A stretch of 64,000 nt of DNA from Moringa oleifera (Eukaryota; Streptophyta; Magnoliopsida; Brassicales; Moringaceae): NCBI GenBank assembly GCA_021397835.1, contig JAJFZO010000896.1, forward strand, positions 5,124,501 through 5,188,500, written 5' to 3'. A program made the translations under genes and the position numbers. Positions 24,291-36,500 of the stretch are shown one piece after another; within the stretch, counting starts at the first letter, position 1; every line of letters starts with the position of its first letter. The notes below the pieces were generated by a model. That model worked only from the letters and a program-made list of their open reading frames with translations. It had not been told where the DNA came from and ran no database searches.

Positions 24291-25940
24291 CGTTTGATTT
24301 TTCTCATTGTGGATTCAATGACGGAATTTACTTAAGTCGATAGATATTAGTTCTAGCGACTGCTACTAAATTCTGTCGTTAAAGTGCTTATAAATTGAAG
24401 CCTTAATTTTTTCCTTTCGCGCAAGCACCGTTTCGTTTCTCCCCTTTTCTCTTGCTGTCTCTGCTTTTGTGCTCTTCAAATTTTTCCATTTCGCCCAGTT
24501 TCTTTTCCCTCTCATTTTGATTATTGCTTGGCACCTATTAGGATTATGAAATTTCTTTTTTCATCGCAAGTAGCACTATCTTTCCTCATTTATCTTACTG
24601 TCACAGGTGCTGAGTGTTTGCCACTGTCTCCCTGCTCGGCATCTTGGTGCTCTTGAGAACTCACGATCTACTATTTGCTTGGTCAAGTAGGACCTTCTTG
24701 GTTGTGGTGGTTCAAATCCAATTCGTGAGAAGAGTCTAAGTGAGAGACTATAATAGTCAAAAGGCCTTCTTGGTTGTGTGTCATTTCCTCTTCCATTTTT
24801 TCCACTGTAAATACCCATTTTCGTCTTTCCTCTTTACTAGATAAGTTGTGTAGTTAATTATTGAAATTATTGATGATGATATTGATGATTAGAAAATATT
24901 GTATAGGAATATTACGATTATATTTGGTAATCATAGAAATATTATAGATTTTAAATAAAATTTTTTGTTATTTATTTTATGTTATAATAAATTTAATTTA
25001 TGGTATATTATTAGGTAATTTTTGAATTTGGTTGTAATTTAAGATAAATATTTTAATTAGATTTTCATGAAATTTAAATTAGTTAAATATTTATTAAATT
25101 TTACAATTGTTAATTTTATTTGTTAATAAAATTAGTTAATTTGTTATTGATTGCATAGATAATAGTCTCATTACATTATAATTCCATGACATAAATAATT
25201 TAATTAATTAGATTTTTATGAAAATCAATTGACTTAGATGTTGATTAAAATTTAGAGTTGTTAATTTTATTTTTTAAAATAAATTTAGTTTATGTTAATT
25301 ACATATTTGCATTTGGATGATTATTACTAATGTTGAGAAAATTTATTTGTATATTAATCAATTAAATTAATCTATTATATGATAATCATAAAATGTTACT
25401 GTTATTAGTAAAGTTAGACTTCCCACACATTCTTTAGATACACCGTTTGAGAATTATTAGTGAACATTTATTGTCGATCACGTGTTCATACGTGCATCAC
25501 AATAAATTGTTCAATAATAATTCTTGAATTCTCTAGATCGGACAGTTTAAAAATGTAACATTTATGTGGGCACACGTGTAGATTATTGTTCATTTTATTT
25601 TGTAAAAATTTTGTGTAGTTTTTTCTTTGTTCTTCGGGTACATACTAATGAATATAAGCGTGTGTTTCAATTGAAAACACTAACTCATATCTATATATGT
25701 CATGTACTTGGAGAACTATGGGGAAATGCTGCTGAAATTTTTACAAAATGAAGTGAATAATTAGTTACTATATTGTGCTTCACATAAGTGTACATTTCTG
25801 AATGGTATAGGACCACTTACCTTTAAAGTTTGGGTGGCATGCATAAAATGTTAAACAAGTCGTATTATAAGTCATGTGCATTTTATGTATCCTCGACATT
25901 GTTTGATAGTTATTTTATATTATTATAAGTTTTTAAAAAG
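24291..25940 (+). promoter_or_regulatory. CACTA-1 leader and promoter region
   Basis: A C/T-rich stretch (CTCCCCTTTTCTCTTGCTGTC near 24437) looks like a 5' untranslated region. It is followed by AT-rich sequence at about 24840-25560 that may be a first intron or spacer. Further subterminal-like motifs occur near 24310-24380 (ACTTAAGTCGATAGATATTA, TTCTGTCGTTAAAG). The upstream exon(s) of the transposase could lie at 25560-25760, but I cannot identify coding sequence there. Confidence 0.4.
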
Positions 25941-28050
25941 TGTCAGAACCGTCGTTATGAAACTGTTGATGCGGTTAGATATCATTTGGCTAAATATGGT
26001 TTCGTATCAAGATATTATGTTTGAAATTGTAATGAAAAAAATGATGAGAGTTATAATAAAGGGGCAACTGAATATTATGTCGGGGAAGGACCTACCACGG
26101 TGCATGAAGTTAATACATACCAAACAATGGTAATGGATGCCGCTGGTCTAGAATTTAATCCAGAACATATGGAGGAATCCCCTAATCCAGATGCTCAACG
26201 TATTTATGATATGTTGAATGCTACTAATTAACAATTATGGGATGGGTGTTAAAATCATTCACAATTATCTGTTGTTGCTAGAATGATTAACATAAAGTCA
26301 GAACATCATATTTCGGAAAGATACTATGATGATATTTGCCAATTAATGAAAGAAATGATGCCTGTCGGTAATCTCATGATTGAGAATTTTTACAGTGCAA
26401 AGAAATGCATGCAAGGTATGGGGTTGCTAGTTGAAAAGATTCACTCTTGTAATAACGGGTGCATGATATACTAGGGTGAAAACAATGAACTAAGTTCTTG
26501 TAAGTTTACAATCATCCACGGTATAAAAGACGAAGACGAGAATCTGATAAACAAAAAACACTTGTTCCATATAAGAAAATGTATTATTTTCCTTTCAGTC
26601 CATGGTTACAGAGACTATATGCATCAGAAGCCACAGCTAAGAACATGAGATGGCATGCCAAACACGTGATTGAAGATGGTGTAATGCGTAATTGCTCCGA
26701 TTCCTCTGCTTGGATGCATTTTAATCAGTCGCGTCCATCTTTTACTGTTGAATGTAGGAATGTTAGAATAGGTTTGAGTACTGATGGATTTCAACCGTTT
26801 GGTCAGTTAGGCCAACAGTATTCTTCATGGTTGGTAATAGTCATACCATATAACTTACCCCCGTAGATGTGCATGAAAGAGGAGTACATGTTCCTAACTA
26901 TAATCATTCCTGGACCGACAAATCTAAAAGATAAGTTAGATATTTATTTGTAGCCTTTGATAGTAGAGTTGCAAATGTTATGGAAGGTTGGGGTGCTCAC
27001 GTATAATATCTCTTGTAAACAAAATTTTATCATGAAAGTTGCTCTCATGTGGACCATTGGTGACTTTCCTGCCTACTCGATGTTGTTTGGATGGAGTATA
27101 GCAGAAAGACTGGCTTGTCCTTACTATGGAGAAGATTCAGATGCATTTACCATTCCCAATGGACGAAAGCAGTCTTGGTTTGATAACCATCGTAAGTTTT
27201 TGCCAAAAGATCATCCATTTCGGAGGAATAAAACTGCATCCATTAAGAATAAAATGGTGAATTGAGTAACTCCTCCTATAAAATCAGGGTATGAATTGCT
27301 ACATGATATAGATCAATTAGGACTGAAAAAAGTTACAGAAGTGGGATATGATCAGATAAATGGTCTTATTTACAAGACATGCGGTTGGAAGAAACAAAGC
27401 ATATTTTGGGATTTACCTTATTGGTGCAGCAACTTAATAGGACATGATCTTGATGTCATGCATATAGAGAAAAATATATTTAATAATGTGTTCAACACAA
27501 TCATGAATGTAGAAGGAAAGAAAAAGGGTAATGCAAAGTCAAGGGAAGACTTGAAGGCATTTTGCAAACGCCTTAAGTTAGCGAGAAAAATGACCACTAG
27601 AAAATACCCTAAAGCTTGTTACAGCCTTGACAAAGCTAGTAAAGAAGAATTGTGTGAGTGGGTGAAGAATCTGAGATTTCGTGATGGATATGTATCAAAT
27701 ATGGGAAGGTGTATGGATATGACGAAAAAGAAGCTGTTTGGGATGGAAAGTCATAACTGTCATGTTTTCATGCAACGATTACTACCCATCGCATTTCGTG
27801 AGTTGTTGCCTACTAATGTGTGGCATGCATTAACAGAGTTGAGTCTTTTTTTTAAAGAACTTACATCAACTACCATTTGGAGTGAAGATATGAAACGATT
27901 TAAGAATGAAATTCCTATAATTTTATGTAAACTCGAGCGTATATTTCCTCCAAGCTTTTTTGACTTGATAAAAAATTTTCCAGTGCACTTGGCTTGTGAA
28001 GCAAAGATAGCTGGTCCAGTGTAGTATCGATGGATGTATCCATTTGAAAG

Positions 28051-28129
28051 GTACTAATATTTACTTTATGTAATTAATATATGTCATTATACATGTTAAT
28101 TATTTAATCATTCTGAATTATCATCATAG
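28051..28129 (+). other. Intron in the CACTA-1 transposase gene
   Basis: Donor GAAAG then GTACTAATA, acceptor TCATCATAG. It joins the PFER block to the next exon with the expected family reading. Length 79 bp. Confidence 0.55.
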
Positions 28130-28447
28130 ATACTTATGAAAGTTGAAAAATAACATTAAGAATAAAGCAAAAGTCGAAGGCTCGATATGCAATGCGTATT
28201 TGGTTGAAGAGGCATCATCATTTTGCTCACACTACTTCGAGCCACTTGTTAACACACGACATCAAAAATTGTCACGAAATGATGCTGGTGATTATGAGTC
28301 GAAAGAGCATAAAGAAAATATCTCGATCTTTAAACATCATGGTCGATTATTTGGAAAGGAAAAACCTAGGTACTTGACAGAGGAAAAATATCATGCCGCA
28401 TATACATATGTTTTATTGAATTGCCCTGAGGTCAAACCATTCACAGG

Positions 28448-28548
28448 GTACGTATTTGGTAACTTAATCATAGCAATTGATAAAGCCATTCACACATTAA
28501 AAATATTCTTTAATAATGATCGTCATTTTTCATAACAATATTTTGTAG
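28448..28548 (+). other. Second readable intron in the CACTA-1 transposase gene
   Basis: Donor CAGG then GTACGT, acceptor ATTTTGTAG. The downstream exon continues with FISQLHE and DREVDTHLE, matching the normal order in this family. Confidence 0.55.
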
Positions 28549-29638
28549 GATTTATATTTCTCAATTACATGAAAACTGTCTATGCATAACTGATCGTGAG
28601 GTTGACACTCATCTAGAGTTTCATTTTTTTAGTTAGTTTAATATATACGTGCATCCTTATAATCTAATTTCTTGTTTCGATAAATCATTTTTGGTTAGTG
28701 TAGTCAAATGATTCATTTTTCTAATACATACAAATTCATGGTCCACTAAACTTTGTTAACTGTAATTCTATCAAAGATGTTGCAAAGGGTCCATTAAGGT
28801 CAGTGAAATCATACCTAGGTTACTATATCCTAAAAGACATGGTTCAAATAAAGCTACAATGAATAGCGGAGTCTGTATTAAAGGGTCCAATTATAACACA
28901 GATGAAAGTAACTATTTCGGTATATTGATGGAAGCATTACAGTTAGAATATCCTGCATTGCCAATCAAAAGAACAGTTTTATTCAAGTGTGAATGGTTTG
29001 ATTTTACTCCGAATATGGGCACAAAAATACATAAATCATATAATCTGGTGGATGTGGATCGCACAAGGAGATTAAATAAGTACGAACCATTTGTGTTAGT
29101 TTTACAAGCAGCTCAAGTTTATTATGTTCCTTATCCAAGTTTAAAGCACAATAAGTGTGATTGGTGGGCTGTTTGCAAGATAAAGACCAGATCTGTCATT
29201 GAACTTCCAGACTTTAATTTGACATATGGATCAAGCCAAGATGCGCATTTTTAAGATAATAAGAGAGATGTCCATCAAATTGAGAATGATATGGACGATC
29301 ATCTTATATCTTTGAATAATCCAAGTAGGACATTAATAGATATTGATGAAGAAGAAAAAAATATTTCAGATGAGCCAGATTTTAAAAATTATTCTACAGA
29401 GGAAGAAGACGAAAAAGAGGAAGATCTTGAACATGATGATTAGTTTTTTTTTAATTATTTAATGTACTGTTTTAATTATATAATCTACTATAAGAAATGT
29501 GTGTTGAACTAGTTATTCTTTATATTATCTTTTCATCATGCATTTCAGAGGGTTTGAGTTCGATATTTAGGGAAGATTTTCTCGAATTTTTTATTAATTT
29601 ATGAAACTAAATTTTATCAAGTTCATTAACATGGTTAG

Positions 29639-31220
29639 ATGAGAGGTCGAGGGAGAAGAGGTCACTCTAGAGGGAGAAGTGACTATGGAGGGAGAGGTGA
29701 ATATCTCGGAGGGAGAGATCCACGATCTGTATCTTCACTTCTACAAATCCAAGATGAAAAGGAGGACACAGTTGCACAATCTCCACATGTTTCAGCCTTT
29801 TCTAGCTTTGTTGCTACTATGATGTCTAGCTTAGGGAGTATGCAAAGTTTAGGTAGACAACCAATTTATGTAAACAATAACATGTAAGTATTTATAATTG
29901 TTATTTTTAATATTTTGTATCATTATCTTTATATATAAATTTTGTTAATATTTATTCATTATCTTATTTGACAGGATTGAGCCTTCGCATTAACGCTCTG
30001 CGAAAATTTATAAAATTTTTCAGGAGAGGGTCGATCCATGTGGGTACATGTGAAAGATGGTTTATCGGGAAACCAAAGAGTTTTATTATAAGGAATTTAA
30101 AGTATGTATAATTATTTACCAAAAAAAAAATTATTCCATTTTATCATACTTACTAGCATTTATTTTTATTGCAGAAATATTTTACATGGGACGAGGCTAT
30201 GGATGGTGTGGTGAAGGCCGCATGGGAGGTTCGAGCTGCAGATTGATATGCTGATTTGATGTATGCATGTCGTTATAAGGTAAGCCTCAATTTATCCCTG
30301 ATACTGTATGGGAGCAATGGCAAATAGAATGGAACCGATCATAGTACAAACAGAAGTGTGAAACTATGTCCTGTAATCGACGGAGCGAAACAGGTGGACT
30401 CGGGTCAAGTCCCACTTGACATAGTGCCGGTTCATATTAACTGCAGAACCATTGTCGACACTTGATATGTATGATATATAAATTTTTTAAAGAAATATAA
30501 GTGAAAATGTTATGATTATTTATTATGTATATTTTTTTCATGCACGTGAGTTGGGTCGTGAACCTACTGTAATAGAGCTTTTTAAACGGACTCACACTAA
30601 AAAATCTAATCCTAATGAGTTTATAGATGAGCATTCCAAAAAAGTAAATGTAAGTTTATTATCTTTAATATTTAATAAGTAAATTTAATTTTATCTTTTT
30701 TTATTTCACTATTCGGTTCAGTTAATAAGTTAATAAAATGTTTTATTTATTGTAGGAACGGTTTGAAGAGTTTGTTGCCACAGCTTCTCAGCCATAGGAT
30801 GGATTTTCAAATATGCTTGAGGTAGACTACAGTAAGCTTTACAATGAGGCAGTAGGTGGAGAGAAAAAGCATCGAGTGTACGGGCTTAGGAGTCAAGCTC
30901 TATCATGGTATTCAAGCGACAGCTCTAACAGTGGACGCCCTATTGATGATGTAGCTATACAAGATATGCGCTCTCTAATGAAGGTTATGGAAGAGCGCAT
31001 AGAGCTAGAGTTTAAGTCTATAGAGAAGCATATGAAGGAGGAGCGTAAGACTTTAGAAGAAAGATTAGAGGAGGAGCGTAAGGCTAAGGAGCATCATCAC
31101 ATACGCTTAGAGATCGAATTACAAGAGCGCTTATAGAGAGAGGTTGATATGAATGAATGCATCTATAGGATGGAGGCTCTCCTTTTGGGAAGCAGACCCC
31201 CAGTATCGCTTAATAATTAA
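29639..31220 (+). pseudogene. Second CACTA gene (Ptta/En/Spm-type, Transposase_24-like)
   Basis: Starts with an Arg/Gly-rich N-terminus (MRGRGRRGHSRGRSDYGGRG). After an intron (GTAAGT at 29884, acceptor near 29974) come SAKIYKIFQERVDPCGYMWK and RETKEFYYKEFK. After another intron comes TWDEAMDGVVKAAWEVRAAD. Later blocks read ARELGREPTVIELFKRTHT and YGLRSQALSWYSSD. A charged helical, coiled-coil-like C-terminus (30960-31190) ends at 31220. In known elements the partner protein (TnpA-like) binds subterminal repeats; the role here is inferred. Stops at 30244 (Arg in the second copy at 59.3 kb) and 31134 (Gln expected) break it. Confidence 0.75.
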
Positions 31221-31349
31221 ATGTAATTTCTTGTTTGAATATTGTATTTTAAGATAATATAATACATAATCTTATATTTATTATGTTTTATGAATTTTAG
31301 TTTATTTTATTTTCATTTAGTTATTTAAATTTATTTTTTATAAAAAAAT
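31221..31349. other. AT-rich spacer in CACTA-1
   Basis: Probable 3' untranslated region of the second CACTA gene. No distinct signal. Confidence 0.4.
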
Positions 31350-31918
31350 TAATTATATTAACGACAGATCTATCAGTCACTAATTAGTTTGTATTGAAGC
31401 CCTTGAGTTTAGCGATAGATCACTATTCAGTCGGTAAAATAACGACAGATATTAGTTTGTCGCTAAACTAGCGATAGATTCTATTCTATCGTTATTTTAA
31501 CGATAGATATTAATCTGTCGTTAAACTAGTGAAAATAGTCAATCTGTAGCTATTTTAGCGATAGATATGATTCTATCGCTATACTTAGTGACAGACATAA
31601 ATCAGTCACTAATATAGCGACAGATTCTTATGTGTCGCTAAATGAATCTGTCGCTAAAAAATAACGATAAATATCTTTTTTGTCACTAGTTTAGCGACAG
31701 ATTTGCATCCGTCGCTAAAGTAGCGACAGATACTTAATGGTCTCTAATCTGTCATTACTTAGCGACAAATACAATATTTAGTCGTTAGTTTTTCTCGCGA
31801 TAACGATTTCAACTACTAATTCTATTTGTCATTAATCTATTATCAAATTTTTTTGAGACAAATTATTTCAATTTAGTGACAGATTAATCGATCGCTAAAT
31901 CTGAGTTTCTTTGTAGTG
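31350..31918 (+). repeat. CACTA-1 right subterminal repeats and terminus
   Basis: About 25 copies of ACGACAGAT/AGCGATAGAT-type motifs and their complements (ATCTGTCGCTA) from 31360 to 31905, often as inverted pairs. The terminus reads TTTCTTTGTAGTG. It mirrors the left end (22592-22870). Confidence 0.85.
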
Positions 31919-32660
31919 TGACATGTCCAATTTTTCTACACAAGCGATTTTGGAACGAAGTGTGTGTAGAGTTCAATGCTTACATGGAGTTTTAAATATA
32001 ACTGTTTTATCTTATGGAACAATAGTTGGTGTAAAGGCCTATCTTTAATCCTCGCCTTAAAGTGCATCATTTTTAATGCTCTTTAATGATTTCAAGAAAA
32101 CAATATTCCTTCTTTGCATTTCCTTTAAGACTAGAAGGCTTGATAAAAGACAATTTTTGGGGTGTTAAACAAAATGATCTTGCAAACTAAGTTTGTATCA
32201 TTTATGTATTTTTTTTTTAAAAAAAAAAAGTTTTCTCTTTATAATTATATGCTACTTTGTATGGGAATCAAGTTCGAATCTTTTTTACCACTAATAAAAT
32301 GTTTTTAGTTCTAATTGTTATCAATTTTAGGCATTATGAGAATGCAAATATTTTTTTATATGTAATTGACTCATAGACCTAGATTTCTTGAAAAAGTTTA
32401 ACTAATGGCAGAACTTTTCTTTTTTATTTTTTGGTTTCTTTTTGCATAAAAAAATTTAGAAGAAAAGCAAAAGAATTTTAGGTGACCAATCCAATAAAGA
32501 AAAAAGATTGATAGTGACTCCCATTTTTCTTGATTTTCAACTAAAGTGAATTCCAAGATTTACCATCTTCTTATCAAATTAAGTAAAAGAAAAAGAGACA
32601 AATTATCTCATTTCTCACTTTGAGGAAATGAGGGGCCCGACCTCTCAACTTGAGCCCCGT
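31919..32660 (+). repeat. T1 5' LTR, downstream part (U5)
   Basis: T-rich sequence between the CACTA insertion and the primer-site region. It contains the AGTGACTCCCATTTTTCTTG motif near 32514, similar to the LTR-end motifs at 2611 and 10835. No gene. The exact LTR end is not read. Confidence 0.4.
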
Positions 32661-32667
32661 TATGATA

Positions 32668-32690
32668 GGTTGATGACTTCACTAGGGAAC
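32668..32690 (+). other. Primer-binding-site region of T1
   Basis: TGATGACTTCACTAGGGAAC at 32671 repeats the stretch after the T0 LTR (2675-2694). Flanking similarity continues (GAATTTAGAATCTTTGAGG against GAACCCAGAATCTCTGG). tRNA not assigned. Confidence 0.5.
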
Positions 32691-33239
32691 GAATTTAGAA
32701 TCTTTGAGGCCATTAGCTACTAAGAAGGATGGAGTAGCCAGTATCCCAAAGGTACCTAGTCTTCCTATGCAATGTCACTCACCCCACTCAAATCGAACAC
32801 TATGTCTGTTTTTATCATTAAGGGGAGAAGTTTTCTTCCCAAGTACCTCACGTAAATGATTATGAGTTAAGGGTACCCTTATTACTAAATCAACATTAAG
32901 GAATGGTCTAAGAGCCTTTGGAAAACTTAAGAACCTAAGCAAGATCCAATTTTGAGTCAAGCCACTAATTGTCACCATGTATATTAATCTTTAAGAAGGT
33001 CAGGACTCAAAACTACAAGCTACAAAAATACCTCTTATAGGACACAAACTCTGCTTAAAAGGACCAAACTTGAATGTGACTAATGCTGACTTATTCTTTG
33101 ACTTATCTCCATGCATCATTCTACATGGCATTCACATCAAAAAACTTTATGACATCAGATTTCTACCACAATAGAAACAACCAAGGTCTACCCCTATTTT
33201 AGTCAAAATCCTCGATCATGAAGACACCTTGATCTAGAA
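32691..33239 (+). other. T1 leader between primer site and ORF1
   Basis: No coding signal. The open frame on minus (32775-32978) is not supported by any pattern. Expected to be untranslated leader. Confidence 0.4.
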
Positions 33240-34480
33240 CCAGTAATCTCGATATGGTTATAATCACCACTTCCCAAGTACAGCAATGGTTTGGATGAGA
33301 GCAAAGCACATTTAGAGACGTTTTGCCTCATGGTTTTTGAACAAACTTGATTGAAACAGCTTCTCGGAGTCTCAAAGGGAATAATCTATCCACCTTCCAA
33401 CAAATTTGGGATGAGATTAATATTCACGATAAAACCAAGTTTAAAGAGTAGTTTCGTACCATTGCAAATTTTTTACAAATTTAAATAGAGGAATCTCTTA
33501 TTAAAGCTACTGTTGAGTTTTAGGATCCCTCTAACCACTGTTTTCATTTTAGGTTTTACTTTAGAGGAATGTGAAGCACTCTTAAGGGCCAGCAATACAT
33601 AACCTTTGAGGCTAATAGTACACAACCTTTTAGGATTTATATTAAAAACAAAAAATTTAAATGACTAATTACCACGGTAGTAAAAGTACTAAGTATACAC
33701 AACTAGGAGCTCAAGTAGCACATGAAACACAAAAGAGATAGTCTGTGCATCCCTGTTAATTTTTAAAAGAATTAATTCATCAATATAGAGGTTGATCATA
33801 TGCCTTAAAATCCTAGGGTACATAAACATCCATATTATCCCTTTTATACATTTCTTTACATGAGGAGGAAATCTTGCCTCTATAATCCTCGTCGAGATCA
33901 TAAGTTCTCTTAATGATGTCAGAAGGACCAGCAAAGGGAGGATTATTGATGCGATAATTCTCAATGTGTGCCTCAAAACACACTTAGACTTTGTAATGAG
34001 TGTACTTAAGAATGCCTTCTATCCATTCTAGGAGTTTGCAAGAATCCAGACTAGTAAAAACAGAAATATACATGAATGGTTTGCCATGCCCTTCACCCTA
34101 AATGAAAACAATGTTAGATGGGTTGCCCCATGGCTAAGGTGTACATCATTTCTATTAAAATGAGAATGCTAATCCTTGATCATCCTACTAAGGTTTCATC
34201 ACAAGGTAAGATACAACTCTTTGATGGTGCTCAACAGGTTAGGATGAAATAGTTTATCCTGATCATTTATCAGGTGCAAGGAAATAGTAAACTAGCCAAT
34301 TCTTAAAGGAAACAGTGGACTAGCCAATTCTCACCACTACTTATAGGTAGGTTACGAGTGGCAATCCCTTAGTAGAATAACTTGGAATAAATGAACAAAA
34401 GGACATGGAGAGACATTGAGTGGAGAAAGAATCTAATGTGCGACATGGTACTCTCGATGTGACTTTGTTAGTACTGGTCT
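33240..34480 (+). pseudogene. ORF1-like protein upstream of gag (DUF7745-like), degenerate
   Basis: A plus-strand reading includes TFQQIWDEINIHDKTKFKE (33401-33452), then FRTIANFLQI, ATVEF, DPSNHCFHFRFYF and a following short motif (to about 33570). This pattern (W-D-x-W/I, then Y/I-A-x-L-L, then WDPxYxCFxF) matches the N-terminal ORF found upstream of gag in Ogre/Tat-type plant elements, which I know as the DUF7745 family. It has no established enzymatic role. Later parts are full of stops. Its presence is one reason for assigning T1 to the Tat/Ogre branch. Confidence 0.55.
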
Positions 34481-34499
34481 GCCTTAGTCCTATTACCTA

Positions 34500-35280
34500 C
34501 TCCTAGAAGAACATAAAGAGATAGAGATGAATAAGTGATTAGAGAGTTGGAATCTTAAATTTCGTTCTACAACAAAGGGGAATCATTACAATATGGAGCC
34601 TCAATTTAGGAGTAGGCAGTAGCCACCTTAACCATAAAAAGGGCTCAATCCGAATAGCATGTAAGAGAATTAGAATGCTATATGGCATACAACACAACTC
34701 TAAAGACAAACTAATTTAAGCCCTGATACTACAGCTAAAGAAATAGAATTTTTGCTTGCAAATCAACACTTATCAAGAGGAATACTTAAAAGAGAAAATA
34801 CGACAATCTTACCCAAAGATGCAGTGGATGGTGTAAGTAAACTTTTAGCTTAAAAAGAGGACCAAAATGGATCAAGACTTGGTAGAAAATCTTTTAATAA
34901 AGAAGAAGATTAAAGAAAAAGAACATCAAAATCAAATCAACCACCTATTGGCCAAAATTGATCGAGAAAGAAACTACAAACTTTAATCAAATGGTTGGTT
35001 TTCAGAAGACAAAAGACACTCTAAACCTTGCTTTGAAATAAGGACAATCCTCAAAGCACAAATGCAAGAAAATTTATACACAATGTTGTCAAAATAAAGA
35101 AGACATTGCCTAAGACTAAAAGTGTTCCTGGATTTTAATTAGTCAGATTGAATAGACAATGGAGGAAGCTTCTAGTTTTAAACATGAACTAAATCATTTC
35201 GAGAAAGCCATCTTTAAGAAAGAAACTTGGAATTCACAATATATACTAGCCTTTATCAAAAGGCTACAGGTTCTTTCCTA
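34500..35280 (+). pseudogene. Coiled-coil linker between ORF1 and gag, degenerate
   Basis: Plus-strand readings are Lys/Glu/Gln-rich and heptad-like, as expected for the coiled-coil tail of the ORF1 protein in this lineage. Frequent stops prevent defining the frame. Supported mainly by its position. Confidence 0.35.
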
Positions 35281-35479
35281 GAGAGTTTTTGATTATTTAA
35301 TTACGAACATAATATTAGGGACTTTTAGTAGACCATAATATTTCAAACTATGCCAAATCTCGATGTTCGTCTTTGCATGCACATTCTCGTCATTAACATG
35401 TCATGTATACACCATGCATACATCTTTTAATAAAATTAAGAATGCCTAACAGAATAGGCAAAACGAAGGGTCGCCTGGT

Positions 35480-36500
35480 AGTTCAAACATGTAACACTCC
35501 ATCTCGAGCTCAATCAACTAAAATGGAGGATCAACTAGGAAGTATTGAAAGGTTGGAGTAGGCCCAAGCTAAAATAAACAAGAAGACAATGAAAAATCAT
35601 CATGACATGTAGCTAACCATGTAAGACTTATTTCAACAGATGACAAGCTCCATAAGAGCTCTATTGAAGGGGAGCCCCTATGGAATTTGAATAGGAAAGG
35701 ATTCAGAATCCTTTAAGCTTCACTGTAAAACCTCTTAGTCTAGTTGCCACACGCACATCTTGGAATGTGGAACATCCAGCATTCCTAAAATGGCTAATAA
35801 AGCTCTTAGAGTTATCCAAGTCCTAGACTTGGATGATCCAGTTGAGTTAGAACACATGGGGATCGATAATCCCTAGAATCATGAGTTATTGAGCTTTGTG
35901 AACGGTTTAATCATCCTATCAATTCAAAGCTCTCAGCTTCAACAAGTATGACAAGACTTACTACCCTCACACTCATTTGAAGATGTTGCTGCATAAGATG
36001 CATGGTCATAAGAGGAATTAGAAACTCTTCATCCATTATTTTAAGATAGCTTCAAGGATGAGGCACTCAAGTGGTACACCAACCTCGAGCCCTCTAAGAT
36101 TCAAGGATGAAGGGACTTGGCCATGACGTTCCTTCTCAACTATCAACATATGGAGGGATTAGTCCCAATAAGGTTATTCATTAACACATGAGTAGAAAGA
36201 AAAGGAGACCTTCAAAGAGTATGCTACTTAATGAAAGGAAACTATGGCTCGTGAGTAGCATCGCTAATAAACACCAAGCTCTCCTAGACATTCTTTGAAA
36301 TTTTGAAGCCCTCGTTGTATAATCACTTAGTCATAATAACGAGTAAGACGTTTATGTGAATAGTACAAACTGGCAAATTCATTGAGAATGCCCTTAATTT
36401 GGCGAGCAAGAAGACTTTATCACAAGGACGACCCCTGCTTTTAAAAAGAATGATGAGGATAATTTGTTAATTGCCTGATTATCAAGTGGTCACAAACTAC
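35480..36500 (+). pseudogene. T1 gag (capsid region), degenerate
   Basis: A plus-strand reading at about 36030-36230 shows HYF-DSFKDEALKWYTNLEPSKI, then DLAMTFLLNYQHMEGLVP, then KETFKEYAT. This is the retrotransposon gag core (F-x-x-S-L-x-G-x-A-L-x-W-Y, W-x-x-L-A-x-x-F, E-S-F-x-x-Y). An upstream helical stretch with many Gln/Lys residues (35520-35690) fits the pre-core linker. The product would build the particle that packages the element RNA. Stops and at least two frameshifts. Confidence 0.65.

Larger units (their letters stand above)
25941..29443 (+). pseudogene. TNP2-type CACTA transposase (CACTA-1), degenerate
   Basis: Encodes the cut-and-paste transposase acting on the CACTA ends in the nucleus. 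Readable blocks in order: RRYETVDAVRYHLAKYGF (25953-26006, transposase-associated N-terminal part); SERYYDDICQLMKEMMP (26311-26361); RIGLSTDGFQPFG and VIPYNLPP (tnp2 core, to 26863); DLPYWCSNLIGHDLDVMHIEKN (27398-27463); a DUF4218-like block ending before WMYPFER (to 28050); a GSICNAYLVEE block (28172-28204); and a DUF4216-like domain (28859-29254), then an acidic tail to about 29443. Introns at 28051-28129 and 28448-28548 have GT-AG ends. In-frame stops at 26022, 26472, 26864, 26951 and 28022 sit where Trp or Gln is expected. The gene is inactive as written. Confidence 0.85.
22592..31918 (+). mobile_element. CACTA (En/Spm) DNA transposon CACTA-1, complete structure but mutated
   Basis: Starts CACTATAAATAAATT at 22592 and ends with the reverse complement CACTACAAAGAAACTC at 31918. 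Both ends carry subterminal AGCGACAGAT-type repeats (22605-22870 and 31350-31905). Between them lie a GC-rich repeat block (22870-24290), a C/T-rich leader (24400-24830), a TNP2-type transposase gene (25941-29443) and a second gene of the plant Ptta/En/Spm type (29639-31220). The flanking trinucleotides are ACA and TGA, so the expected 3-bp duplication is not perfect. It interrupts the U5 part of the T1 5' LTR. Confidence 0.85.

Noticed and set aside
24660..24735. tRNA- or SINE-like stretch with a GGTTCAAATCC box
   Set aside because: A B-box-like motif is present, but the flanks do not form acceptor or D arms and no A box is correctly spaced.
22589..31921. 3-bp target duplication for CACTA-1
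   Set aside because: Flanking triplets are ACA on the left and TGA on the right. Shifting the ends by two bases (CACACTA/TAGTGTG) does not give a match either.
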